The notes: generated from the letters alone by a model not told the origin. A stretch of 7,547 bases of DNA from Dehalococcoidia bacterium (GCA_003153955.1 PMCB01000014.1:1-7547); one strand, 5' to 3'. Shown: positions 1 through 7,335, numbered from the stretch's first letter. Numbers and translations: made by a program.

Positions 1-1804
1 CAAAGTTATTCGGCGTTGTTCCGCTTCCCTGGCTGTTCCCGCCGACTTTTATTGAAGCAAAATTGGCAGAGGCAGTAAAAGTCGCCACCAGCGCAGTTAC
101 ATTCGTACCATACGGCATGGTCACCCCGATAGTCCCCGAAGCCCCGCTGGTTATCGTGCTGGAACCGACCTGCCCGGGGATGCTATATGCCGTAATCTCC
201 GCCGCGCTGGAAAGCGCATAAACTGTAATCCCGCTCTGGGTGCCGGTAATGGAGGAAGTTATGGTTTCTGTCGCCGTCACCGACTGCGTCCCGGTTGTTT
301 TAAGCGTAACCCCGTTCGTGAAAGTGTGTGTCCCGTAATCGGATGCGAGAAACGTATAATCGTCGGGTAAAACTGCTTGACTATCGCTGCTGGTAAAATA
401 AACCGTCCCTGTGTATCCGGTCGCTGTGTTATTGCTGCTGTCTTTAGCGGTCACTGTAATCGTACCGGCTGTGTTTGCCAGGCGCGGACTGCTAATTCCG
501 CTGACTGTCAGCGTCGCTGCCGCCCCTGCCACCACCACCGACCCCGGCCCCCAGCTCGGGTCATGGTCGTAGCCGTTAGTGGAAAGTGTGCTTATCCCGG
601 TACCTGATGGGTCCATAATTTTGATACCGACAGGGGTTGTTGGGTAGCAAGAATAGACGATAAAGTTACCGTCCGGCGACCAGGCAGGCTCGGCGCCGGT
701 TCCGATATTTACCCTGTTTGACCCATTGGCGTCCATGGTATAAATCTTCGAGGTGTCTACCAGATAATAAGAAATCTTTGAACCGTCTGGAGAGTATCTG
801 GGTTCATATAACTGCGCGGCAGCCGTATAAAGCGGCGTGAGGATGGAGCTGCTGAGGGTTATAGTATTTATCGTAAGCCCGTTTCCCGATTCGAATATTA
901 TTTTTGTCCCGTCTGGACTGTAAGCAGGATAAATATTATCGCTGCCGGCTGGCTGGTTACTCACCTGGGTCAGCCCGGTTCCGGCCGCGTTTATGATATA
1001 TATGTTGTTCCAGCCGGTGCGCGCAGATTGGAAGACAACTTTCGTGCCGTCCGGTGACCACGTGGGGTTATCATCTGTGTAGTAGCTCGAACCGGCCGGC
1101 GGGTCGTCCAGTAGCGTTTGGCCGGAACCGTCGGCGCTCATTTCCCAGATTTGTTTGTGCGATGGGGTGGAGTCGCTCCATTTGGTATAAACAATTTTCG
1201 TACCGTCAGCCGAAAGGCTGGGTGCTCCGTCCTGGCCGCCGTCAAAAGTCAATTGCGTCCGGTTGGAGCCGTCGGCATTCATGATATAGATTTCGTCAGG
1301 TGCCGACGGTGATACCCGAGAATAGCAGGCGATTTTACCGGTAGGCGTCGCGTTAACTACCTGCGCCGCTGCCGTAGAATGGGCACTATTATAATTAGAA
1401 TCTCCAACATAAGCAGCGGTAAATTGTGTACTGCCGGCTGCCAAATTTGAAAGCGTAATTGTCGCGGTCCCGTTATTTAAAGCAACAGAGCCGCCGTCAC
1501 CGTTGGTAAAAGAGACGTTGCCCGTAGGTATAGGGTCGCCGGCCGGGCCTGCGGCTGTAATTGTAAAAGTGACAGTCTGCCCCAAATTAGAAGGGTTCGG
1601 AGTAGAGGTGAAAGTGACTGTGGGATTCCCTTTATTGACCGTTTGCGTGAAAGTGGCTGAAGTGCTGGGGAGATTGGAGAAATCTCCCAAATACTGTGCG
1701 GGGATAGTATTACTGCCGCCTTGCATCCATGAGCCGGTCATCGTATAAGTCGACTGAGCGCTGGAATTAAGGGTTGTGGAGAGCATACCGGTAGGAGAAA
1801 GAGT
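1..1804 (-). CDS. Continuation of the same exported protein: Ig-like, TolB-like propeller, Ig-like (partial)
   Basis: This frame is open from just after a TGA at 1805-1807 to the left edge, about 600 codons, with no start of its own. It continues the protein at 1767-3242 after a one-base shift: joined at 1798-1800 the product is at least 1,080 residues and still unfinished. Order in the protein: the rest of the first Ig-like domain (IPAQYLGDFSNLPSTSATFT); a second Ig-like domain (about 1640-1350, PNPSNLGQTVTFT); then six PD40/TolB-type strands (about 1345-560), with SADGTKIVY, SPDGTKVVF, SPDGTKIIF, SPDGSKISY, SPDGNFIVY and DPSWGPGS, and repeated IYIMNADGSN-like strands. Next is an Ig-like domain (about 525-215, TLTVSGISSPRLANTAGTIT), then one starting with AEITAYSIPGQVGSSTI that resembles cadherin-like/DUF5018-type repeats. 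Six PD40 blades match a TolB-type propeller. Function is unknown; binding or adhesion at the cell surface is inferred. Confidence 0.85.
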
Positions 1805-3242
1805 TCAGGCCAAAATTAACCTGCCCGATGGGAGTATAACTGCCCGTCGGCGTTACCGTTGCCGTAAAGGTGACGTCTTGCCCCCAATTAGAGGGTGATT
1901 GCGATGATGTGACAACTGTTGTCGTAGCAGTCCGGACCGGACCCATCATATACAACGCACTGCCCGCAGACATGTTTGAAACGTCATGGACCCCATTTAA
2001 GCCGATTATATTGAAAACCACCCCACCGGATGTTGTTGTTCCGAAGCCTTCTCCGTAAACGATAACCGAATTATTGGGCAATTTTATCATAGTGCGGCTC
2101 AGACCGGCCCCAATCATTACTCCGCCGTCGCCGGTGGTGGAACCACTGCCTGCTCCTATTACATATACCTGGACCGGGGAAGCATAGAAGATACTGGTAT
2201 TGGACTGACCTAAAATACCATCATAATTGGAACCCCAGCCGTAAATAACATTACCGGCACTTGCTGAAAATGCCAGGCAATGCGTACCATGGGAGGAAAT
2301 CTGATCGATACCGGAAAGGTGACCGGTCCCGCCCACCCCGACAACTTCAACCGGAGATGGACTCCTGTATAACTGGGAACTCGTTTGATTTGTCCCCAGG
2401 TTGTTCCATGTGTTGCAGCCCCATGTGTAAACATTACCGCCGTTGGTTAATGCCACGCAGTAAGCGTTTGAGGCACAAATACTTTTAATACCGGCCAGAT
2501 ATTGCGTGCCGGCCGCGCCTCCCACTACTTCAACCGGAGTAGGAACAGCAGTGGCACTAATAGAACCGCTGCCTACATAACCGTTACCTATTTGTCCCCA
2601 GTCATTATAGCCCCAGGACCAGACGGTGCCGTCATTTTTTAATGCTAAAGTACTCTCAAAACCGGCTGATACGGCCACGATATGCTGCAAGAATCCGGTG
2701 GAATCGCTCGGATTTACCACCTGCACCGGCGTAAGCACATTTTGCGTTGCCCCTGTTCCAATAGTGCCGATGCCAAGGTAACCCCCGCTGTTGTTACCCC
2801 AGACCCACACCGTACCGTCAGTCTTCAACGCCACACTCCACTCATTGCCGGCAGAAACAGATGCTACCCCGCTCAGGTAGCCGACTCCATTCGGCCCTTT
2901 CACTTCTACCGGATTCTGAGCAGTAATACTGCTGCTGCCGGAAGTGCCTTGCCCCAATTGTCCGTAACTATTATCGCCCCAGGCATAAACATTACCGCCG
3001 GTTGTGACCGCCAGTGAATGACCGTCGAACCCGGCATCAAAAGAAGTTACGTAGCTTAGGCCTACCAGTGACAGAACCGGGTTATTCGAAGTATCCATGG
3101 AACCAAAACCCCATAATGTTCCCGTTGGAACCGCCGCCGCTTTCACCGGTGAAGCTGCCGGCAAGATGGTTGCCAGACAGAGGATTACCGTGATTGCCAC
3201 ACTGGCCATAATTTTCAGGATATGCTGCGATTTCTTTTTCAT
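1767..3242 (-). CDS. Exported RCC1-repeat protein, N-terminal part (frameshifted)
   Basis: 491 codons. Residues 1-38 form a signal peptide: a lysine-rich start (MKKKSQ), a hydrophobic core at about 11-30, and an Ala-rich cleavage region near 35-38. Residues 42-432 carry about seven RCC1-type blades with the WG(N/D)N..GQLG signature. They start near 43 (LWGFGS), 86 (VYAWGDNSYGQLGQG), 146, 207, 271, 333 and 393, which fits a seven-bladed beta-propeller. An Ig-like domain starts at about 438 (SPSNWGQDVTFTATV) and is cut off by a stop ten residues after a frame break near 1798-1800. The next frame continues the same domain (see the 1-1804 entry), so the true protein is much longer. AAGGAG at 3254-3259 lies 11 bases before the ATG and supports this start. 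RCC1-type propellers in exported bacterial proteins are usually taken as binding scaffolds. The ligand is unknown here, and a surface location is inferred from the signal peptide. Confidence 0.88.
   Translation of the reverse strand: MKKKSQHILKIMASVAITVILCLATILPAASPVKAAAVPTGTLWGFGSMDTSNNPVLSLVGLSYVTSFDAGFDGHSLAVTTGGNVYAWGDNSYGQLGQGTSGSSSITAQNPVEVKGPNGVGYLSGVASVSAGNEWSVALKTDGTVWVWGNNSGGYLGIGTIGTGATQNVLTPVQVVNPSDSTGFLQHIVAVSAGFESTLALKNDGTVWSWGYNDWGQIGNGYVGSGSISATAVPTPVEVVGGAAGTQYLAGIKSICASNAYCVALTNGGNVYTWGCNTWNNLGTNQTSSQLYRSPSPVEVVGVGGTGHLSGIDQISSHGTHCLAFSASAGNVIYGWGSNYDGILGQSNTSIFYASPVQVYVIGAGSGSTTGDGGVMIGAGLSRTMIKLPNNSVIVYGEGFGTTTSGGVVFNIIGLNGVHDVSNMSAGSALYMMGPVRTATTTVVTSSQSPSNWGQDVTFTATVTPTGSYTPIGQVNFGLNSFSYRYALHNP
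1798..1800 (-). other. Frameshift site joining the two parts of the surface protein
   Basis: On the minus strand this is a TTT run within CTCTTTCTCC. Reading the upstream frame gives SFSYRYALHNP and a stop. Dropping one T gives the coherent continuation SSPTGMLSTTLNSSAQ, which completes the Ig-like domain. The change equals one extra base, or a +1 shift. A natural mutation or an assembly error are both possible. I see no classic programmed frameshift signal such as a slippery heptamer with an obvious downstream hairpin. Confidence 0.8.
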
Positions 3243-3471
3243 CTAAGCAAAATCTCCTTCCACCATTATTGATATTGGGGTCTTTATAATCGGTCCCATA
3301 TCTAAACTAATTTAAAAAGTCAATTAATCTTACAAGATATTATACGGGTTGTAAAGACATTGTTTAGTAAATATTTAGAATGACCGCATGTAATCAGGCA
3401 CGAATAATCATTGTAAGCTCTGAATTGCAGGAAAAAGCTCAACAAAATCTTAACATGGGGAGGCAACAACT

Positions 3472-3565
3472 ATAACTACAGCGCAAATGGATAAGGGATT
3501 CCCTCCTGCGTATGAAAGACAAGTTGAACAAGTTAGATTCAAGCAAAGCTTGAATCTAACTTAAT
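3472..3565 (+). other. Possible decayed gene start / short frame
   Basis: A frame reading TTAQMDKGFPPAYERQVEQ and on to a TAA inside the tail of the hairpin. The only ATG (3487) has no ribosome site at proper distance. A good GGGAGG (3458-3463) sits 8 bases before an ATA codon (3472) in the same frame, as expected if an ATG start had mutated. The last 12 or so residues are encoded by the inverted repeat itself, so the frame may be chance or the remnant of an inserted element. No family recognised. Confidence 0.2.
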
Positions 3566-3569
3566 TTTT
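3530..3569 (+). terminator. Rho-independent terminator-like hairpin
   Basis: A perfect 14-bp stem (AAGTTAGATTCAAG at 3530-3543 pairing with 3549-3562) has a 5-base loop and is followed by AATTTTT on the plus strand. The T-run makes it a terminator for plus-strand transcription. On the minus strand the bases after the stem are not T-rich, so it would be a poor terminator for the DUF362 transcript. No solid plus-strand gene precedes it, so the transcript it ends is unknown: perhaps a small RNA or a decayed gene. Confidence 0.65.
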
Positions 3570-3572
3570 GTC

Positions 3573-3595
3573 ATTGTCGGGCTTGACCCGGCAAT
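3573..3595. repeat. REP-like palindrome
   Basis: ATTGTCGGG, loop CTTGA, CCCGGCAAT: a 9-bp stem with one G-T pair. Palindromes of the form TGTCGGGCTTGACCCGRCAATCC are familiar dispersed intergenic repeats in several bacterial genomes. Only one copy lies in this window, so repetition cannot be shown here. Confidence 0.55.
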
Positions 3596-3638
3596 CCACG
3601 AGATTTCGGCCGCCCTCAGCCGTGAGGATCAAACTCTT

Positions 3639-4787
3639 TTAGCTTTTGAAGAACATTCTCCCCAAAAGTGGGGTTTCGATGTCGATGGCCTCTGCCGGGC
3701 ACGTTTCCTGGCAGCAGTAGCAGCGGATGCAGCGGTCGTAATAATGCTTCGGCGGCTTTGTTTTGTCGCCGTTAACCCAGTTCACCGCCTTCGGTTCGAC
3801 GGGGCACATCTTAACACAGGTGCCGCAATGTGTACATTTGGTTTTGTCGATCACCGGCCGCGGCGTGATCTTGTTCTTGATGAAAGACATCACCTGGTTG
3901 CCTTTATTCGAAACCGGAGCTGTCCGGTTTACCTTAAATTTTTTATCGATAAAAGAATCGAGGCTTTCACCCACAATTTCGATATTTTCCTGATGATATG
4001 TTCCCAGATTGGCCTTCTCGCCCAGTTTGGATGTCGGCACCATCTCCGGATTGAGGTCGATGATGCGGCAGGCGGTCGCGTCGAGCGCAATCGGGTCGGC
4101 GGATAATAACAGCACGTTTAACTGTTTCGGGTTTCCGCTCCTGGGCCCGTTGCCTTCCATCGCCGTGATGCCGTCCATCACGTACAGGCGCGGCTTGATA
4201 AAGGTGTTGATATCAACCAGCATCGCCGCAAAATCATAGGGGTCCGGCAGTTTCACATGATACTGTCCTTTCAAGATGCCTGGGATGCAGCCGAACTGGT
4301 TCTTCACCGCGCCGGTGAACCTTACCAGTCCGTGCGTCTTCAGCTTTGCCAGGCTGACCAACCCGTCGCTGTCCAGCACGCCGTTGGCCATCACAAACTT
4401 TTTCACCAGCAGTGCGTCTTTATGACTGACTTCCCTGCCGGCGTCGAAATCGGCTAAAATAAATTCCAACTCGTCCCCGACCTGTTTCAGGCCGGCCTTG
4501 CGCAAATTCGGCTCTGCCTTGCCGAAACTCGGAGAATCGCCGTAATAGACTTTTGCGCCTGCTTCTTTGAACAGTTGGCCGATGCCGCGGAATACCGCCG
4601 GATGTGTCGTTACGCATTTTTCCGCGTTTATTCCCACCAGGATATTCGGTTTCAGGACTATTTTCTCACCCGGTTTTACGAATTGGGATACGCCGCCGAG
4701 CAGGTCAATCCCTTTTCTCAGGGACTTTAACACCTGCTGGTCGTCATAAGTTTCACACCTGATTACCGCAACCTTCGTCTTTTTCAT
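3639..4787 (-). CDS. DUF362 protein with C-terminal 2x[4Fe-4S] ferredoxin domain
   Basis: 382 residues. Residues 1-285 are the DUF362 domain, with its conserved stretches visible: KIVLKPN (42-48), THPAVF (61-66), GDSPSFGKAE (83-92), LAKLKTHGLVRFTGAVKNQF (146-165), DGITAMEGNGPRSG (205-218) and DPIALDATA (231-239). Residues 312-370 are a bacterial-type two-cluster ferredoxin: C318-x2-C321-x2-C324-x3-C328-P and C353-x2-C356-x2-C359-x3-C363-P. Each motif has the four cysteines for a [4Fe-4S] cluster. There is no signal peptide, so it is probably cytoplasmic. DUF362-ferredoxin fusions are common in anaerobes, but their reaction is not established; an electron-transfer role is inferred from the clusters alone. 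The start is supported by a modest AAGGA about 8 bases upstream. It is the last gene of a minus-strand cluster after the Ig-like lipoprotein, with no visible promoter of its own. Confidence 0.92.
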   Translation of the reverse strand: MKKTKVAVIRCETYDDQQVLKSLRKGIDLLGGVSQFVKPGEKIVLKPNILVGINAEKCVTTHPAVFRGIGQLFKEAGAKVYYGDSPSFGKAEPNLRKAGLKQVGDELEFILADFDAGREVSHKDALLVKKFVMANGVLDSDGLVSLAKLKTHGLVRFTGAVKNQFGCIPGILKGQYHVKLPDPYDFAAMLVDINTFIKPRLYVMDGITAMEGNGPRSGNPKQLNVLLLSADPIALDATACRIIDLNPEMVPTSKLGEKANLGTYHQENIEIVGESLDSFIDKKFKVNRTAPVSNKGNQVMSFIKNKITPRPVIDKTKCTHCGTCVKMCPVEPKAVNWVNGDKTKPPKHYYDRCIRCYCCQETCPAEAIDIETPLLGRMFFKS

Positions 4788-4877
4788 CGTTTAGTCCTTC
4801 TAATTTTCCGTTTTTCCTGAACATTTCATTCAAAGGTTTCCCGGCCTGCAGCAATCAAGATTAGACTGTTTTCCCGC

Positions 4878-5531
4878 TTAATGATTCGTTGCCGCGGGCG
4901 CTGTTGCCGTCACGTTTAAGGTTACCGCCCGGCTGGTTATCCCGGAGACTGATGCCGTGATATTAGCGGTTCCGACTCCCACGGCAGTCGCTACCCCGGT
5001 TGAGGAGATTGTCGCGGCGGCGGGGGTATCGCTGTCCCAGGTTACCTGGGAGCTGATATCCGCCGTCGAACCGTCCCAGTTGATTCCTGTGACCTGATAT
5101 TGCTGGCTGGCGCCAATCGCCAAAGTCACAGGGGTTGCGGGCGTGACTACCACCGAAGACAACGATATCACCGTTATTGTAAAACTCTGGCTGGTAACAT
5201 CGTCCAGGGTCGCTGTGATATCGGTGGTTCCGTCGCTTAAACCGGTAACCAGTCCGATTTTACAGGAAGCGACATTCGGGTTGGAGCTGGCCCAGATTAC
5301 ATCATTGCTCAGGTCCGGGGTTGCGCCGTCGGAATAGTTCCCGGTGGCATCTAATTGCATCGTGGAATGCATGGTTAAAATGGGTATTGTGGAATGGGTT
5401 ATTCTGACTCCGATGGAATTTAATACCGGTGCCGCCTTTTTTGAACCGCAGGCCGTCATCGCCGGGATCAAAATCAATGCCGTTATCACCGCTAACAAAT
5501 AACCGGTCAACCGTATCTGTCGAATTTTCAT
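4878..5531 (-). CDS. Lipoprotein with two bacterial Ig-like (group 2) domains
   Basis: 217 residues. The N-terminus has a basic start (MKIRQIR), a hydrophobic stretch at 11-25, and a lipobox-like MTAC with Cys28 as the likely lipidated residue, so the mature protein should be anchored to the outer face of the membrane. Residues about 38-122 and 125-210 are two Big_2-type repeats. Typical features are LDATGNYSDGATPDLSNDVI with WASSNPNVAS, and QYQVTGINWDGSTADISSQV with WDSDTPAAATIS, each followed by a G-x-A/G-x-G-T-x-x-I-T-A strand. These domains are common in surface and adhesion proteins; no catalytic domain is present. It lies 60 bp after htpX and 90 bp before the DUF362 gene, all on one strand, so co-transcription is possible. 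The ribosome site is weak (GAAG/GAAAG before the ATG). Its partner is unknown. Confidence 0.85.
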   Translation of the reverse strand: MKIRQIRLTGYLLAVITALILIPAMTACGSKKAAPVLNSIGVRITHSTIPILTMHSTMQLDATGNYSDGATPDLSNDVIWASSNPNVASCKIGLVTGLSDGTTDITATLDDVTSQSFTITVISLSSVVVTPATPVTLAIGASQQYQVTGINWDGSTADISSQVTWDSDTPAAATISSTGVATAVGVGTANITASVSGITSRAVTLNVTATAPAATNH

Positions 5532-5591
5532 AAATCTTTCAACTCTTCTTTTTTCTCGTATTTTCCGGCGAACCCCCCAAAAATCCCTGTT

Positions 5592-6566
5592 TCAAGCAGT
5601 GTAAGATGCCAGCTGCTTGATCCTCTTTACCATATTGGGATGGGTTGTAAATATTTCCCCGACTTTAGACCAAAAACTTAATTTCACATCCATCTGGCGC
5701 AGTGTCAACAGTTCATACTGGTCGATGACGCCGTCTTTGTTCCGGTCGATTTGAGAGAGTTCACGTAGTTCGTTCATCGATTGCATCGGGTCGGAAACAA
5801 AAAAAGCCTTGGCGCCTTCCACTTTCTTCAACTCATTTTTGTCCCTGATGTTGGCGCTGCTGTTCGCCAGTTTATAGAGCGCGGTCGCCATCTGGTTCGG
5901 CTGGTTTCCCAGTTCGACACTGCCCTTATCGGCATAATACTCGCGGATTCTGGAACCGTACAGCACCAGCAAATTGGTGATGAAATAGAAAATCAAGGCG
6001 CCGATACCGATTAACGCGCCGTAATTCCCGCCGCCTTTCCGCCGGCTGCCGGCACTCGCGAAACCACCGTATAACATCGTAATTGCGACCCAGTATAATA
6101 TCATCGGAATCGCTGAAAGCAGGGTGATGATTACCATGTCGCGGTGCTTGATGTGCGACATTTCGTGCCCCAGCACCGCCCTTAATTCATTTTTATTCAG
6201 TAATTTGAGAATGCCCTGTGTCACGCAAATCCGTCCGTCTTTCTGCGTTCGTCCGTAGGCAAAGGCGTTCGGCACATTGATCTGGGAAATACCCACCCGC
6301 GGTTTCGGCAGATGCGCTTCCTGCGCCAGTTCGGCCACCATGCGGTGCAGTTCCGGTTCCTCGGCCTCGGTCACCCACTTCACCCGCATTGTCCACCCGA
6401 CAATCGCCGGACTGACCAGGTACTGCAGCAGCATAAATCCGAAAGCCAGGATAATGTAGGCCAGTGCGCCACCGATACCCATGGCTGAACCGATTATGGT
6501 AATCACCCCGTAAAGCACTGCAAACATTACTGCCACAAGCAGAAACATCCGCGTCTGAAGTCCCAT
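5592..6566 (-). CDS. htpX: HtpX-type membrane zinc metalloprotease (M48) with EF-hand loop
   Basis: 324 residues. Hydrophobic segments at about 8-28, 33-55, 144-165 and 185-205 indicate an integral membrane protease. The catalytic motif HEMSH (H134, E135, H138) lies in LGHEMSHIKHRD. The third zinc ligand is probably E209 in SRIREYYAD. PNAFAYGR (99-106) and STHP-like TTHPNMVKRI (307-316) are also typical of the family. HtpX proteins degrade misfolded or damaged membrane proteins with the active site facing the cytoplasm. Unusual here is residues 264-292, between the DP motif (259-260) and TTHP: a helix, then DRNKDGVIDQYE (274-285), then another helix, which is a textbook EF-hand calcium loop. 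E. coli HtpX is about 293 residues, and this insertion accounts for much of the extra length. GGAGG at 6575-6579, 8 bases upstream, supports the start. It is the first gene of the htpX-lipoprotein-DUF362 cluster. Confidence 0.93.
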   Translation of the reverse strand: MGLQTRMFLLVAVMFAVLYGVITIIGSAMGIGGALAYIILAFGFMLLQYLVSPAIVGWTMRVKWVTEAEEPELHRMVAELAQEAHLPKPRVGISQINVPNAFAYGRTQKDGRICVTQGILKLLNKNELRAVLGHEMSHIKHRDMVIITLLSAIPMILYWVAITMLYGGFASAGSRRKGGGNYGALIGIGALIFYFITNLLVLYGSRIREYYADKGSVELGNQPNQMATALYKLANSSANIRDKNELKKVEGAKAFFVSDPMQSMNELRELSQIDRNKDGVIDQYELLTLRQMDVKLSFWSKVGEIFTTHPNMVKRIKQLASYTA

Positions 6567-6616
6567 TAGTTATTCCTCCGTTGTAGAATGGAAAATCTTT
6601 TCCCTTTCCAGAAAAT

Positions 6617-6647
6617 ATTATACACCACATCGTAAAAACAGGCACAA
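6617..6647 (-). promoter_or_regulatory. Probable sigma70-type promoter of htpX
   Basis: On the minus strand, TTGTGC (6642-6647) lies 19 bases before a consensus TATAAT (6617-6622). The spacing is slightly long, but the -10 is perfect. It sits about 50 bases before the htpX start and could drive all three genes down to DUF362. Confidence 0.45.
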
Positions 6648-6711
6648 CTCATCTATTGGGCTAACCGGGTTAAGTAAACATGTAATTGCAGGACCTGAAA
6701 GGGGGTGTCAG

Positions 6712-6733
6712 CCCTCTCGCCCCGGAGAGAGGG
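6712..6733. repeat. GC-rich inverted repeat between marR and htpX
   Basis: CCCTCTC (6712-6718) and GAGAGGG (6727-6733) pair around an 8-base loop. There is no T-run on either side, so it is not a clear intrinsic terminator. It could be a dispersed palindrome or part of the transcript end of marR. The rest of the 6567-6820 gap is AT-rich and I see no gene in it. Confidence 0.4.
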
Positions 6734-6802
6734 GATGCCACAAATCAATTAATAAATATTTCAAAGCAATATGCGGATAATATTAAGCCGGGGCTTGGCC
6801 TC

Positions 6803-6823
6803 TAACGGCCGTGTTAGCCGTTA
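6803..6823 (-). terminator. Weak hairpin at the end of marR
   Basis: TAACGGC/GCCGTTA, 7-bp arms with a 7-base loop, overlaps the marR stop codon. A second small dyad, AAGCC/GGCTT at 6785-6796, follows it. There is no clear T-run on the minus strand, only AT-rich sequence further on. It may help end or protect the marR transcript. Confidence 0.3.
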
Positions 6824-7276
6824 AGGTTTGGCCGTTGTATATTTTTCCGCCGCATCAATTATGCGGTTGAGCATCGATATCATTTGCTGCCTCTCGGCCT
6901 CGGACAGAACCGAGATGATCAATTTGTCGGAAACCACCTTATAAATATCTTTGCAGATTTGCTGCCCTTTTTCGGTTAACTCGAAACTCAATAAAGTCGA
7001 TTTGGGAGTTTCGCGCGTTTTTCTGACCAGCCCGTCTTTCTCCATCCGCATCATTTGCATCGAAAGCGTGTTAATTTCCCGGTCCGTATAGCGGGCCAGT
7101 TCCACTAACGTCGTTTTCCGTCCCAGTTTACTGAGGATTGTCAGGATATTTGCCTGCCGGGGAGAAACGCCGAACGGCGCCAGCTCTTTTCGTCTGATGC
7201 TGAATAGTAAGTGCCTGGACTTGCCGATCAGATACCGCACATGTAATGTGCTGTCTTGCGGTATTATTTCCACCAT
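6821..7276 (-). CDS. MarR-family transcriptional regulator
   Basis: 151 residues, the usual MarR length. Helical N-terminus (1-35), then a winged helix-turn-helix at about 37-105: GVSPRQANILTILSKLG (36-52), TTLVELARYTDREINTLSMQ (55-74, recognition region), the MEKDGLVRK signature (78-86), a wing of about RETPKSTLLSFELTEKG (88-104), and C-terminal dimerisation helices (107-147). MarR proteins act as dimers that bind palindromic operators and usually release them on binding a small ligand. GGGGGGTGA (7281-7289 on the minus strand) just upstream resembles the full anti-Shine-Dalgarno complement and fixes this start. The gene diverges from an iron-type alcohol dehydrogenase with overlapping promoters, so that gene is its most likely target. 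The ligand cannot be read from the sequence. Confidence 0.92.
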   Translation of the reverse strand: MVEIIPQDSTLHVRYLIGKSRHLLFSIRRKELAPFGVSPRQANILTILSKLGRKTTLVELARYTDREINTLSMQMMRMEKDGLVRKTRETPKSTLLSFELTEKGQQICKDIYKVVSDKLIISVLSEAERQQMISMLNRIIDAAEKYTTAKP

Positions 7277-7306
7277 GTTGTCACCCCCCGGGCATAATTT
7301 TCATTA

Positions 7307-7335
7307 AGTATAATATATCGCACCATTTTTGACAA
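7307..7335 (-). promoter_or_regulatory. Promoter of marR
   Basis: On the minus strand, TTGTCA (7330-7335), a 17-base spacer, then TATACT (7307-7312): a near-consensus sigma70-type promoter. The expected transcript start is near 7300, giving a leader of about 24 bases. Its -35 box overlaps that of the divergent promoter by five bases. Confidence 0.75.

Larger units (their letters stand above)
3243..3638. other. Intergenic region, 396 bases
   Basis: AT-rich gap between the DUF362 gene and the surface-protein gene, both on the minus strand. It holds the surface gene's ribosome site (3254-3259), a possible minus-strand -10 box TATAAT at 3339-3344 without a convincing -35, a decayed-looking short frame (3472-3565), a strong hairpin with T-run (3530-3569) and a REP-like palindrome (3573-3595). 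A small dyad, CCTCA/TGAGG at 3615-3628, lies just past the DUF362 stop but has no T-run. I recognise no riboswitch or tRNA. Confidence 0.6.

Noticed and set aside
1503..1748. 81-codon plus-strand frame rich in Val and Pro
   Set aside because: It is a mirror of the Ig-like domain coded on the minus strand (1-1804), not an independent gene.
1..1804. Tandem DNA repeats across the propeller and Ig-like region
   Set aside because: The repetition is at protein level (blades and Ig domains); the DNA copies have diverged and do not form a tandem or CRISPR-like array.
1790..1810. Programmed ribosomal frameshift in the surface-protein gene
   Set aside because: No known slippery motif, internal Shine-Dalgarno stimulator or clear downstream structure is visible; an indel is simpler. 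It remains listed as a frameshift to be checked against reads.
2682..3017. 111-codon plus-strand frame
   Set aside because: It is antisense to the RCC1 repeats, with no ribosome site or recognisable motif; the periodic coding of the other strand explains it.
3360..3381. Plus-strand promoter for the candidate small RNA (TTGTTT ... TAGAAT)
   Set aside because: The spacing between the boxes is far from 17 bases (10, or 21 from the alternative TTGTAA), so I do not call it.
3243..3480. Riboswitch in the leader of the surface-protein gene
   Set aside because: I looked for c-di-GMP and other familiar conserved cores on the minus strand and recognised none.
3744..4106. 120-codon plus-strand frame
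   Set aside because: It is antisense to the DUF362 gene, whose ferredoxin cysteines and family motifs clearly fix the true frame.
6193..6645. 150-codon minus-strand frame overlapping the start of htpX
   Set aside because: It lies in another frame over a well-supported htpX; its product is rich in Gly/Ala/Arg with no recognisable domain and no good ribosome site.
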